In this document: positions 1 to 5,888 of the stretch, piece after piece
Position numbering within the stretch: position 1 is the first letter of the stretch
How the letters are laid out: every line of letters starts with the position of its first letter
Assembly (NCBI GenBank): GCA_023453725.1
Contig: JAEXTB010000041.1
Coordinates: 1 to 8,198 of the forward strand
DNA length: 8,198 nt
Direction: 5' to 3'
Source of the DNA: Bacillota bacterium
Lineage (GTDB): Bacteria > Bacillota > Clostridia > Christensenellales > CAG-138
Notes under the pieces: generated by a model
Told to the model about the DNA's origin: nothing
Databases searched by the model: none
The model's input: the letters and a program-made list of their open reading frames with translations, nothing else
Made by a program: the position numbers and the translations under genes

Positions 1-1076
1 CTGGGGTTCATCGTCTGGCCGCCCTGTATAAGCGCGTCCACCGCAAGGTCGGAAAATACGTTGCCAATCCCTTCGCCCGAAGCCACCGCAATCATCGCAA
101 ATTCCTTTTCATTGGTCTTGCGCTGTGCGTGTATGGTGCGGTTCTGTTCGCGCATGTTTTCGATTTTGATCTTGTCAACCTCACCAAAGCGCAATGCGAG
201 CTGAAGCACCTTGCCCGGATCGTTGGTGTGCACGTGGGTCTTAATAAAGCCCGTGTCGAACGCGACCACGATGGAATCGCCCAGATGGGACAGTTTTTCA
301 CGGTACCTGTCCACATCTTCCTCGGTGACTTCATCCTTCAGATGGGTCACAAAGTATTCCGTGCAGTAGCCAAAATGGATGTCCTCCACGTTTTCAAGCG
401 AAAGCACATCGTCGTCAAATTGTTCGGGCGTCTTCTCGAGTGAAATTTCACCGACTTCTTCCCCGGTCAGCGACATTTTAAAGCCGCGATAGATGGTGAC
501 AAGGCCTTTGCCGCCCGAATCGATGACACCGGCTTCCTTTAATACAGGCAGCAATTCAGGCGTAAGCTTCAGTGCGCGTTCTCCCTCTTCGATAATGGTA
601 TCGAGCAGCGAAAACGCATCTACGCCGCTTGCGGCAGCCGTACGCGCAGCATCCGCAATCATGCGGGCAACGGTGAGTATGGTGCCTTCTTTGGGTTTCA
701 TAACGGCTTTATAAGCGGCCTCGGAACCTATGGCGAGCGCTTCTGCAAACTGGACCGCATCCATCTCCTTCGCTCCTTTGAGCGAACGGGCAAAACCGCG
801 GAACAACTGGGAAAGTATAACGCCGGAGTTTCCGCGCGCTCCCTTGAGCGCACCCAGGCTGAGCGCATCTGCCACGCAGGTTACTGTGGAACAATCCGCG
901 GAGCGGATCTCCTTAATGGCGCTCTGCATGGTCATGGTCATGTTGGTACCGGTGTCGCCGTCTGGTACAGGGAATACGTTGAGCGAGTCGATCAGCGCCC
1001 GGTTTTTTTCGAGCAGCGCTGCACCCGTGACAAGCATTTCCCTGAGTTGTTCGCCTTTGATTATCTTACCATCCAA
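1..1076 (-). CDS. fakA: DAK2-domain kinase, FakA/YloV-like (5' part, runs off the left edge)
   Basis: About 358 N-terminal residues are visible; the family is usually near 550, so the C-terminal DegV-like part lies outside. Residues 1-200 form the DAK2 (DhaL-type) kinase domain with NVFPVPDGDTGTN at 33-45 (Asp39 and Asp41 as expected metal/ATP ligands), GARGNSGVILSQ, and a later DSGGKG. The middle domain has GYCTEYF (Cys238) and HVHTNDPG (His281, His283), matching Cys and His positions that I recall as zinc ligands in the FakA middle domain. In Staphylococcus, FakA phosphorylates fatty acids presented by FakB proteins, feeding exogenous fatty acids into phospholipid; transfer of that role here is inference. 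The start is a TTG at 1076: GGGAGG lies 8 bases upstream and the homology begins there. It follows the Asp23 gene by 79 bp and is probably cotranscribed. No FakB is visible. The symbol is by family resemblance. Confidence 0.9.
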   Translation of the reverse strand, partial: MDGKIIKGEQLREMLVTGAALLEKNRALIDSLNVFPVPDGDTGTNMTMTMQSAIKEIRSADCSTVTCVADALSLGALKGARGNSGVILSQLFRGFARSLKGAKEMDAVQFAEALAIGSEAAYKAVMKPKEGTILTVARMIADAARTAAASGVDAFSLLDTIIEEGERALKLTPELLPVLKEAGVIDSGGKGLVTIYRGFKMSLTGEEVGEISLEKTPEQFDDDVLSLENVEDIHFGYCTEYFVTHLKDEVTEEDVDRYREKLSHLGDSIVVAFDTGFIKTHVHTNDPGKVLQLALRFGEVDKIKIENMREQNRTIHAQRKTNEKEFAMIAVASGEGIGNVFSDLAVDALIQGGQTMNP

Positions 1077-1112
1077 ATCCTTATCCTCCCACTTGCGCGA
1101 AAAAGCAATGCG

Positions 1113-1128
1113 GCGGGCATTTGCCCGC
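1113..1128 (-). other. GC-rich hairpin between asp23-like gene and fakA
   Basis: GCGGGC (1113-1118) and its complement GCCCGC (1123-1128) enclose a 4-base loop ATTT. On the minus strand the stem ends about 37 bases before the fakA TTG start and is followed, 8 bases later, by a TTTTT run rather than an immediate U-tract. It may be an RNA-stability or weak attenuation element; there is no proof of function. Confidence 0.4.
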
Positions 1129-1155
1129 GGCATGGCATAGTACGCGCCATACCCG

Positions 1156-1509
1156 CTATACGCGGATCCCCTCCACAAAGATGTTGACATTGCGTACGGT
1201 CAGACCCGTCATTTCCTGAACGCGATAGCGTACGTTGTCGCGCGCATTCATTGCAACGGCAGACAGGGATACGCCATATTCCACCGTGACATACAGGTCG
1301 ATGTCAACCTCTCCCGGGCCTGTTGTCGTTACCTTGATCCCACGCTTGAGATTGTCCTTTTTGATCAGCTCAATGATCGAATCCGAAGCGGTTTTCGCTT
1401 TCATGCCGACAATGCCATAGTTTTCGCCCGCCGCATATCCTGCAATGCTGGCAACCAGATCCTCGGAAAGTATGATTTTGCCCAGCTCATTCCTGGTTTC
1501 AACAGCCAT
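1156..1509 (-). CDS. Asp23/Gls24 family envelope-stress protein (YloU-like)
   Basis: 117 residues, typical for the short Asp23/Gls24 proteins. It starts MAVETRNELGKIILSEDLVASIAGYAA, carries the conserved ENYGIVGM segment at about residues 29-36, and continues with the alternating strand region GEVDIDLYVTVEYGVS (66-81) and a C-terminal VNIFVEGI (108-115). These proteins are small, cytoplasmic or membrane-associated, and linked to cell-envelope homeostasis; the precise biochemical role is not settled. The ATG at 1509 has an excellent AAAGGAGGG site. The gene lies immediately upstream of the DAK2 kinase, the conserved yloU-yloV order of Bacillus and relatives. In many genomes rpmB (ribosomal L28) is the divergent neighbour; here a GIY-YIG gene takes that place. 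Confidence 0.93.
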   Translation of the reverse strand: MAVETRNELGKIILSEDLVASIAGYAAGENYGIVGMKAKTASDSIIELIKKDNLKRGIKVTTTGPGEVDIDLYVTVEYGVSLSAVAMNARDNVRYRVQEMTGLTVRNVNIFVEGIRV

Positions 1510-1539
1510 ACCGTTCCCTCCTTTTCATGAAGCGTATGC

Positions 1540-1556
1540 GTCCGGCCCGTCCGGAC
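1540..1556 (-). other. Leader hairpin upstream of asp23-like gene
   Basis: GTCCGG (1540-1545) and CCGGAC (1551-1556) form a perfect 6-bp GC-rich stem with a 5-base loop inside the roughly 70-nt untranslated leader. It lies about 30 bases before the ATG, leaving the ribosome site free. No U-tract follows, so it is not an intrinsic terminator. Confidence 0.4.
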
Positions 1557-1587
1557 AAATTCACAGAATGACCCATAGTGTGTAATC

Positions 1588-1616
1588 ATTTTACCGCAAC
1601 ACCGCATTTCTAGCAA
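1588..1616 (-). promoter_or_regulatory. Sigma-A type promoter for asp23-like gene and fakA
   Basis: Read on the minus strand, TTGCTA (1611-1616) is followed by a 17-base spacer and TAAAAT (1588-1593): 4/6 and 5/6 matches to the consensus at ideal spacing. Transcription would begin near 1580, giving a leader of about 70 nt. No TG extension is present, unlike the other promoters in this window. Confidence 0.6.
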
Positions 1617-1639
1617 CCATTCAATTTCTTATGCCCCCG

Positions 1640-1668
1640 TTCACGGCCTTTTTGCGGTATGGTACAAT
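1640..1668 (+). promoter_or_regulatory. Extended -10 promoter of the GIY-YIG gene
   Basis: TTCACG (1640-1645), 17-base spacer, TACAAT (1663-1668), with TATGG directly before the -10 (TRTGN-type extension). The predicted first base falls at about 1674-1676, on or next to the ATG at 1676, so the message would be leaderless or nearly so. It is divergent from the asp23 promoter; the two -35 boxes are about 23 bp apart. Confidence 0.55.
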
Positions 1669-1675
1669 CATGTAT

Positions 1676-1960
1676 ATGGACGGCGAAAAGCGATATTATA
1701 CTTATATCCTGCGCTGCAGCGACGGCACGTTATACACGGGCTATGCCGCCGACCCTGCGCGGCGCATGCAGGTGCATAATGCGGGCCGGGGCGCAAAGTA
1801 CACAAGGGCCCGCCTTCCTGTAACGCTGCTTTATATGGAAAGTTTCCCCTCGCGCAGCGAGGCGCAGCAGCGTGAGGCACAAATAAAGCAGCTTTCGCGC
1901 ATGCAAAAGCTGCTTTTGATAGATCAATCTCAGCAAAGCCAATCTCCCGCTCCGCACTAG
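1676..1960 (+). CDS. GIY-YIG domain protein, UPF0213/YhbQ-like
   Basis: 94 residues from the ATG at 1676, the usual size of this family. The GIY-YIG core covers residues 7-75: YYTYILRCSDG (GIY strand), LYTGY at 19-23 (YIG strand), Arg29/Arg30, HNAGRGAKYTRAR at 34-46, and the SEAQQREAQIKQLSR helix containing the likely catalytic Glu67. Family members are small single-domain proteins with a nuclease fold, thought to act on DNA in repair or related processes; the substrate is not clear from sequence. The frame is open upstream to an ATG at 1631 and includes an ATG at 1670, but neither has a Shine-Dalgarno site, the family alignment begins near 1676, and the predicted promoter overlaps 1640-1668. 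The tail after about residue 83 is low-complexity Gln/Ser. Its stop overlaps the convergent gene's stop in CTAG. Confidence 0.88.
   Translation: MDGEKRYYTYILRCSDGTLYTGYAADPARRMQVHNAGRGAKYTRARLPVTLLYMESFPSRSEAQQREAQIKQLSRMQKLLLIDQSQQSQSPAPH
1885..1916 (-). terminator. Candidate intrinsic terminator inside the GIY-YIG reading frame
   Basis: AAAGCAGCTTT (1885-1895) and AAAGCTGCTTT (1906-1916) are a perfect 11-bp inverted repeat with a 10-base loop. On the minus strand the stem ends in UUU and continues AUUUG, a fair U-tract, about 40 bases after the stop of the small membrane protein gene. On the plus strand it ends in CUUUU, which is weaker. It most likely ends the minus-strand lipoprotein operon, and it lies wholly inside the coding end of the opposing gene. 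Confidence 0.6.
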
Positions 1961-2304
1961 TTCGCTTGTTCCTCTTGCGGCGAAGGTTCCGGGGTATCCT
2001 CCGGAGTAGGCGTGTTCTCCGGGTCAAGTGTCTCTTCCGGGGCATTCGTCTCGTCCGGTCCAGGCGTGGCTTTTAATATTTCGGCGCCCTTTTCCAAAAG
2101 ATCCGCGGTATCCTGCTTGATACCCGATTCCGTTAAAAACTCATCCGCAGATTTTGTGATATCTTCCCATCCGCTCTTGATTTGGGCCAGCATCCCGGAA
2201 GCGGGAAAATCCAACCCATGTTCCTTTTCAAAATACGCGAGCACCAGAAGAATAATCAGCGCCAGGACAAACAGCGTCAGTATTCCCTTTAACAGTTTTT
2301 TCAA
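1957..2304 (-). CDS. Small membrane-anchored protein with acidic Pro/Thr/Glu tail
   Basis: I do not recognise a family. The 115 residues begin MKKLLKG, then a single hydrophobic segment at about 8-24 (uncleaved anchor or signal), a short amphipathic region (25-78, including SADEFLTES and DTADLLEKGAEILK), and a disordered tail (79-115) rich in Pro, Thr, Glu and Asp. With two lysines at the N-terminus, the bulk should lie outside the cell. The start is a TTG at 2304 with AGGAG 9 bases upstream. It begins only 4 bp after the stop of the lipoprotein gene, so the two are almost certainly cotranslated and may act together at the cell surface; that link is inferred from position. The stop codon overlaps that of the convergent GIY-YIG gene. 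Confidence 0.8.
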   Translation of the reverse strand: MKKLLKGILTLFVLALIILLVLAYFEKEHGLDFPASGMLAQIKSGWEDITKSADEFLTESGIKQDTADLLEKGAEILKATPGPDETNAPEETLDPENTPTPEDTPEPSPQEEQAN

Positions 2305-2308
2305 GCGC

Positions 2309-3157
2309 TTATTCTCCTATTCCGTATGCACCGGACATATAGGGTGCAAGTTCTTTTTCCGGCAGCACAAATGTTGGCGCCCCCGCGTCATACGTTGTAA
2401 TCTCATAGGGCCTGTACAACAACACAATATTGCCGTCTTCAATATAAAACGGCTGATCATCGCCTACCGGCGGAACCTCGCAAAGCAGCGTCAATTGTTT
2501 CTGCTCCGCCAGTTCGGTCACAATATCCGGCAAAAGGCCTTTCCAACTGTTGTCTTCCAACGTAAAAAAATCAGAAAGCTTGCAGCTCTTGCCTGTCTTC
2601 AGGTCAAGTGTAAGGGGCACAAGCGTGTTTTCCGCATCCGTTTGGATAACCTCCACCACACAGGAGAGCAGTTCTTTTGAGCTGTATGTCACTTTCACAT
2701 GATATTCCGCAGCCGGGGATATGCCTTCTCTCACCAGCGCGCGCGGTATTTGTATGCGCATCACAGATCCGTATTCCACCACGCTTTGCAGCGAGAGAAT
2801 TTCATCCTGTATCGCGTCTAAAGCCATATCCTGCGCGGGTGTCTCCATCGGCACAGGAGCGGGCGCAGGCTGTGCCGTAAGCTCCGCTTCTTCCGATTCG
2901 GAGATTGCCTCAGCAGGCGCGGGCGCTTGTGCCGCCGGTACAGGGGATGCTGACGGGGCGATGGCCCTAATCTCAGGCGTTGTCACTTCCGCCTGTATTG
3001 CGGCGAGTGCGGGCTCATTTTGCGTTTGCTCCGCCTGAACGGTCGCTGCGGGTGCAAACTCAATCGCATCTGCGGGGGCAGGCGTGGAGCAAGCGCTAAA
3101 AAGAAGGAAGCACAACATGAGCTCCATACCATGCAACAACTTCAATGCGTTCACCAC
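2309..3157 (-). CDS. Lipoprotein with Ala/Pro-rich linker and DUF3298 (RsiV-like) domain
   Basis: 282 residues. A hydrophobic stretch (11-22) ends in LLFSAC, a lipobox-like site with Cys23 as the lipidated residue (Phe at -3 is not the most common choice). Residues 24-118 are a low-complexity linker of Ala, Pro and Glu. Residues 122-268 form a globular domain: LTLDLKTGKSCKLSDFF (182-198), WKGLLPDIVTELAEQ, and FYIEDGNIVLLYRPYEITTY (237-256), the hallmark of DUF3298 as in RsiV and in PdaC-type proteins. In RsiV this domain binds lysozyme and controls a sigma factor; this protein has no sigma-binding part, so only an extracellular binding role is suggested. The start is a GTG: 3157 or the adjacent 3154, with a modest AAGG upstream; an internal ATG (Met11) lacks a ribosome site. 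First gene of a two-gene operon. Confidence 0.82.
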   Translation of the reverse strand: MVNALKLLHGMELMLCFLLFSACSTPAPADAIEFAPAATVQAEQTQNEPALAAIQAEVTTPEIRAIAPSASPVPAAQAPAPAEAISESEEAELTAQPAPAPVPMETPAQDMALDAIQDEILSLQSVVEYGSVMRIQIPRALVREGISPAAEYHVKVTYSSKELLSCVVEVIQTDAENTLVPLTLDLKTGKSCKLSDFFTLEDNSWKGLLPDIVTELAEQKQLTLLCEVPPVGDDQPFYIEDGNIVLLYRPYEITTYDAGAPTFVLPEKELAPYMSGAYGIGE

Positions 3158-3231
3158 CAGCCTTGTCTCAATCAGCGCCGTCGACCTGCCTTTTCAGACA
3201 GAAACGACAGAATACGCTTGTCTTTGCGTAT

Positions 3232-3261
3232 AGTGTACCACGCCTTTACAATGGGTGACTA
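3232..3261 (-). promoter_or_regulatory. Promoter of the lipoprotein operon
   Basis: On the minus strand TAGTCA (3256-3261), 18-base spacer, TACACT (3232-3237), with TGG directly before the -10. Matches are 4/6 and 4/6 plus the TG extension. Transcription would start near 3225, leaving a leader of about 68 nt. It lies downstream of thiI on the same strand, so read-through from thiI is a second possible source. Confidence 0.45.
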
Positions 3262-3285
3262 TGAATTTACTGTTAAGCCTTTACA
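3242..3285 (-). repeat. Pair of 9-bp direct repeats at the lipoprotein promoter
   Basis: TGTAAAGGC (minus-strand reading) occurs perfectly twice, at 3242-3250 inside the -10/-35 spacer and at 3277-3285 upstream of the -35, 35 bp apart start to start. The placement is what a repressor or activator binding pair would show; the regulator is unknown. Confidence 0.4.
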
Positions 3286-3308
3286 TACTGCAATATCGCG
3301 CCAGCCCT

Positions 3309-3331
3309 AATAAAAGGGCGTTGCTGCCTTT
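3309..3331 (-). terminator. Weak candidate terminator after thiI
   Basis: On the minus strand AAAGGC (3326-3331), a 6-base loop, then GCCCTTTTATT (3309-3319) form a 6-bp stem with one bulged C, followed by a partial U-tract, about 40 bases after the thiI stop. It is short and imperfect. Confidence 0.35.
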
Positions 3332-3369
3332 GTGCGGCTATGATAACTTTCAAAAATTATCCAATTGAA

Positions 3370-4569
3370 TCAGGGGAGTTTAGAGATATCCTCTTCAATC
3401 AGCAGCAGTTCCTTATCTGCAAGCGCCTGCTCAATCATATCCGTAAAGTCGACGAGCGCTTCGCTTTCCCGAAGCTTATCCACCTGGGGGCGCGTAATCG
3501 GATGCGTAGGCACAAATACCGTACAACAATCCTCATAAGGCAGAATAGAAGTCTCAAACGTGCCGATCGCAATGGCCCGCTCCACAATATCCTGCTTATC
3601 AAAGCCAATCAGCGGCCGGAACACCGGCAGACTGACGGCATCGTTAGTAACAGCCAGGCTTTCAAGCGTCTGGCTTGCTACCTGCCCGATGGCTTCCCCG
3701 GTAATGAGCGCCTGCGCGCCGTCCTCAATCGCAATCATTTCGGCAATACGCATCATCAGCCTGCGCATGAGTACAGTGGTCTGGCTGGAGGGGCATTTTT
3801 CGTATATCGCAAGCTGTATCTGTGTAAACGGCACAAGATGCAGCCGCACTTCCCCAGCATAGCTGGACAGGATGCGGGTGAGCTCGATTACTTTATCCCG
3901 CGCACGTTCGCTGGTGTACGGGTAACTGAAAAAATGGATGGCAGAAAGCGAGACGCCGCGCTTTGCAATCATATGTCCGGCCACCGGGCTGTCGATGCCG
4001 CCGGAAATGAGCAGCGCCGCCCGCCCATTGCAGCCGCTTGGCATGCCGCCCGCGCAGCGGATTTCCCGCATGTATACAAAGCTCTTTTCCCGCACCTCCA
4101 CACCTACCAAAATTGCAGGCTTGTGGACGTCCACGCGAAGCGCTGGAAAACGGTCCAGCAGAAGGCCGCCAAGCGTACGGTTGATTTCATCCGAACGCAT
4201 AGGGAAGTTTTTATCCGCCCTTCGCGCCTGCACCTTGAACGTGGCGTTCGGCTGCTCCTGCAGCACTTCTTCCATCATCTGTTCCGCAGCCTTCGTTATG
4301 GCCTCAAACGATTTTTCCACCGCAACCGCCGGGCTCACGGAGTGCACGCCGAATACGTGTTTCATGCGGCGTACGGCTTCCTGCATGGTTTCTTCCGTCA
4401 GCCCATAAACAAACACACGGCTCTGCGCACGTTCCACACGTGCGCCAAGTCCGCCTAACGCCCTGTTGATGGCCTGTACCAGCTTTCGCTCGAAAAAGGG
4501 GCGGTTCTGCCCCTTCAAGTGGATTTCCGCATACCGGACCAGCAACACATTCTCCTGTATTCCCTGCAT
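3370..4569 (-). CDS. thiI: tRNA 4-thiouridine synthetase (tRNA sulfurtransferase)
   Basis: 399 residues, the Bacillus-type length without a C-terminal rhodanese domain. Order: N-terminal ferredoxin-like region with LLVRYAEIHLKGQNR (9-23), THUMP domain (about 60-165, including DKNFPMRSDEINRTLGGLL), then the PP-loop ATPase with SGGIDSPVAGHM at 189-200, HFFSYPYTS, and GEAIGQVASQTLESL (291-305). YEDCCTVFVPTHP (345-357) holds two adjacent cysteines, one matching the E. coli Cys344 position. ThiI adenylates U8 of tRNA and replaces its oxygen with sulfur taken from a desulfurase persulfide; without the rhodanese cysteine it may serve mainly tRNA thiolation, with thiazole synthesis uncertain. The ATG at 4569 has GAAAGG about 10 bases upstream. 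It lies 48 bp after a cysteine desulfurase, as in the nifZ-thiI pair of Bacillus. Confidence 0.96.
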   Translation of the reverse strand: MQGIQENVLLVRYAEIHLKGQNRPFFERKLVQAINRALGGLGARVERAQSRVFVYGLTEETMQEAVRRMKHVFGVHSVSPAVAVEKSFEAITKAAEQMMEEVLQEQPNATFKVQARRADKNFPMRSDEINRTLGGLLLDRFPALRVDVHKPAILVGVEVREKSFVYMREIRCAGGMPSGCNGRAALLISGGIDSPVAGHMIAKRGVSLSAIHFFSYPYTSERARDKVIELTRILSSYAGEVRLHLVPFTQIQLAIYEKCPSSQTTVLMRRLMMRIAEMIAIEDGAQALITGEAIGQVASQTLESLAVTNDAVSLPVFRPLIGFDKQDIVERAIAIGTFETSILPYEDCCTVFVPTHPITRPQVDKLRESEALVDFTDMIEQALADKELLLIEEDISKLP

Positions 4570-4589
4570 GTCTATCTTGCCTTTCTGTG

Positions 4590-4611
4590 GGCGCCCGCAT
4601 AAAAAGGCGCC
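4590..4611 (-). other. GGCGCC hairpin in the desulfurase-thiI gap
   Basis: GGCGCC occurs at 4590-4595 and 4606-4611; being self-complementary, the two copies can form a 6-bp stem with a 10-base loop. It sits just after the desulfurase stop (4618) and just before the thiI ribosome site. The minus-strand T-run (4601-4605) lies within the loop, so it does not work as a classical terminator; processing or translational tuning is possible. Confidence 0.35.
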
Positions 4612-4617
4612 GCTTCT

Positions 4618-5760
4618 TTATCTTCTTCTGTAACGCCGCAAAAATGCGACTGTCTCATAAAGCGCCTGAGCGGTTTGGTCCATTTCCTCCGCGGTATTAA
4701 ACGGGGATAAGCTAAAGCGCAGCGCCCCCTCCTGCCTGGGGCCCTGTATGCCCATGGCGGATAGCACGCGGTTCTTTCCCTTTTTATGCGCGGAGCAGGC
4801 CGAGCCTGTGGAGACAAGTATGCCCCGTTCCTCGAGCGCGTGCAGAAGCACTTCGCCGCGCACCCCCAGGAAAGAAGCGTTGAGAATATGCGGCGCGCCG
4901 TTTTCGGGTCTTGGGCCGTTGAGTGCGGTATCCGGTATTTCCTTGATGTATTCCGCAAGGCGCAGTTTGTTGGCGCGCATGACAGATACCCATTCCGCCT
5001 GGTTGTTCCGGTACGCCGTAAGCGCTGCGTCCATACCTAAGATACCGGGTGTGTTGGTCGTGCCGCTCCGGAAGCCGCGCTCCTGGCCCCCGCCAATAAA
5101 CCCGCCAAAGAACGGCGTATTCTGCCGTATATACAATGCGCCTATTCCCTTGGGGCCATGAAATTTGTGGCCGCTGATGGAGTAAAGATCGCACGGTACC
5201 TTCATAAACGGCATCTTGCAAAATGCCTGCACGCCATCCACATGAAACAGCGCCTGCGGTGCGCGGCTTTTGATCAGCGCGTAGGCTTGCGCAATATCGT
5301 TGATGGCGCCTGTTTCGTTATTTACCTGCATGATGGAGACAAGCGACGTGGATTGGCTAAGCGCCGCATCCAGAGCGTCCAAACGGACAGCGCCGCTTTC
5401 GTCCACATCAAGATAACTGACCGAAAACCCCTGGTTTTCCATGAAACGAAACACTTCGAACACGGAAGGATGCTCAATTTTTGTTGTAATCAGCGTGCCG
5501 CTCGTACGCCGAACGGACTGCGTTGCAAGCAGGGCCATGTTGTTCGATTCGGTTGCCCCCGAGGTATAGATGACTTCAGAGGGCGTAACGCCCAATGACT
5601 GGGCAAGGCGGGCGCGCGCATCATTTACGCTGCGCTCTACCCGCACGGCTGGGCCGTAGGCGCTGGAAGGATTATAATACTCCTCTTCAAAGCAATGCCG
5701 GGCCGCAGCAACCGCTTCCTCCAAAGGACGCGTAGTGGCACTGTTATCGAGATAAATCAT
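4618..5760 (-). CDS. Cysteine desulfurase (NifS/IscS class, NifZ-like partner of ThiI)
   Basis: 380 residues from the ATG at 5760, normal for class I desulfurases. The PLP-dependent fold is clear: IYLDNSATTRP at the N-terminus, TSGATESNN (66-74), IEHPSV with His97, NNETG (147-151), HVDGVQA (173-179), the PLP lysine in SGHKFHGPKG (Lys199), RSGTTN (231-236), and the persulfide-forming Cys322 in STGSACS. It converts cysteine to alanine and loads sulfur on Cys322 for delivery to acceptors. Being upstream of thiI, its main partner is probably ThiI, as with Bacillus NifZ; a wider role in Fe-S assembly is not excluded since no iscU/sufU is nearby. A GTG at 5772 in the same frame overlaps the GGAG ribosome site, so the ATG 11 bases after GGAG is the better start. 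The C-terminus is basic (RRYRRR). Confidence 0.95.
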   Translation of the reverse strand: MIYLDNSATTRPLEEAVAAARHCFEEEYYNPSSAYGPAVRVERSVNDARARLAQSLGVTPSEVIYTSGATESNNMALLATQSVRRTSGTLITTKIEHPSVFEVFRFMENQGFSVSYLDVDESGAVRLDALDAALSQSTSLVSIMQVNNETGAINDIAQAYALIKSRAPQALFHVDGVQAFCKMPFMKVPCDLYSISGHKFHGPKGIGALYIRQNTPFFGGFIGGGQERGFRSGTTNTPGILGMDAALTAYRNNQAEWVSVMRANKLRLAEYIKEIPDTALNGPRPENGAPHILNASFLGVRGEVLLHALEERGILVSTGSACSAHKKGKNRVLSAMGIQGPRQEGALRFSLSPFNTAEEMDQTAQALYETVAFLRRYRRR

Positions 5761-5782
5761 AGTTGTTATCACTCCGATCGCA

Positions 5783-5888
5783 CGGTATCTTCTACATACA
5801 AACCGCGCGTTGCTGTCTGAGCCGTTATAACGGCTCTGATGTATAGTATGCCGCGGGGCGGAATTTGCTTTTCACCAAGCGGTATCTT
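5783..5888 (-). repeat. Two 9-bp direct repeats in the desulfurase leader
   Basis: AAGATACCG (minus-strand reading) is present exactly at 5880-5888 and 5783-5791, flanking the 18-bp palindrome. The first copy is about 15 nt after the predicted transcription start, the second lies just before the ribosome site. A chance repeat is possible in a region this size. Confidence 0.35.
5819..5836 (-). promoter_or_regulatory. 18-bp perfect palindrome in the desulfurase-thiI leader
   Basis: GAGCCGTTATAACGGCTC is fully symmetric. It lies about 66-83 nt after the predicted start of transcription and about 60 bp before the ATG. It could be an operator for a dimeric regulator acting as a roadblock, or an RNA hairpin (7-bp stem, TTAT-type loop). 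No U-tract follows on the minus strand. It does not match the IscR or CymR sites as I know them. Confidence 0.5.

Noticed and set aside
129..1140. Plus-strand open frames across the left end of the window
   Set aside because: All lie opposite the well-supported DAK2 kinase frame and show no domain or ribosome site.
1631..1675. Longer N-terminus for the GIY-YIG protein (ATG at 1631 or 1670)
   Set aside because: No Shine-Dalgarno site, no family homology in the extra residues, and the predicted promoter overlaps this stretch.
1676..1960. GIY-YIG gene as a homing endonuclease or mobile-intron remnant
   Set aside because: Size and sequence fit the small stand-alone UPF0213 family, and no intron, intein or DNA-binding extension is present.
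3304..3319. GCCCT/AGGGC hairpin as the thiI terminator
   Set aside because: Five-base stem with no U-tract after it on the minus strand; the overlapping 3309-3331 structure is a slightly better candidate.
3340..4458. Long (372-codon) open frame on the plus strand opposite thiI
   Set aside because: It is a shadow of the thiI coding frame: composition rich in His and Arg, no ribosome site, no recognisable domain, and thiI on the other strand is unambiguous.
5761..5772. GTG start at 5772 for the cysteine desulfurase
   Set aside because: The GTG overlaps the GGAG ribosome site itself; the ATG at 5760 is properly spaced and matches where the family begins.
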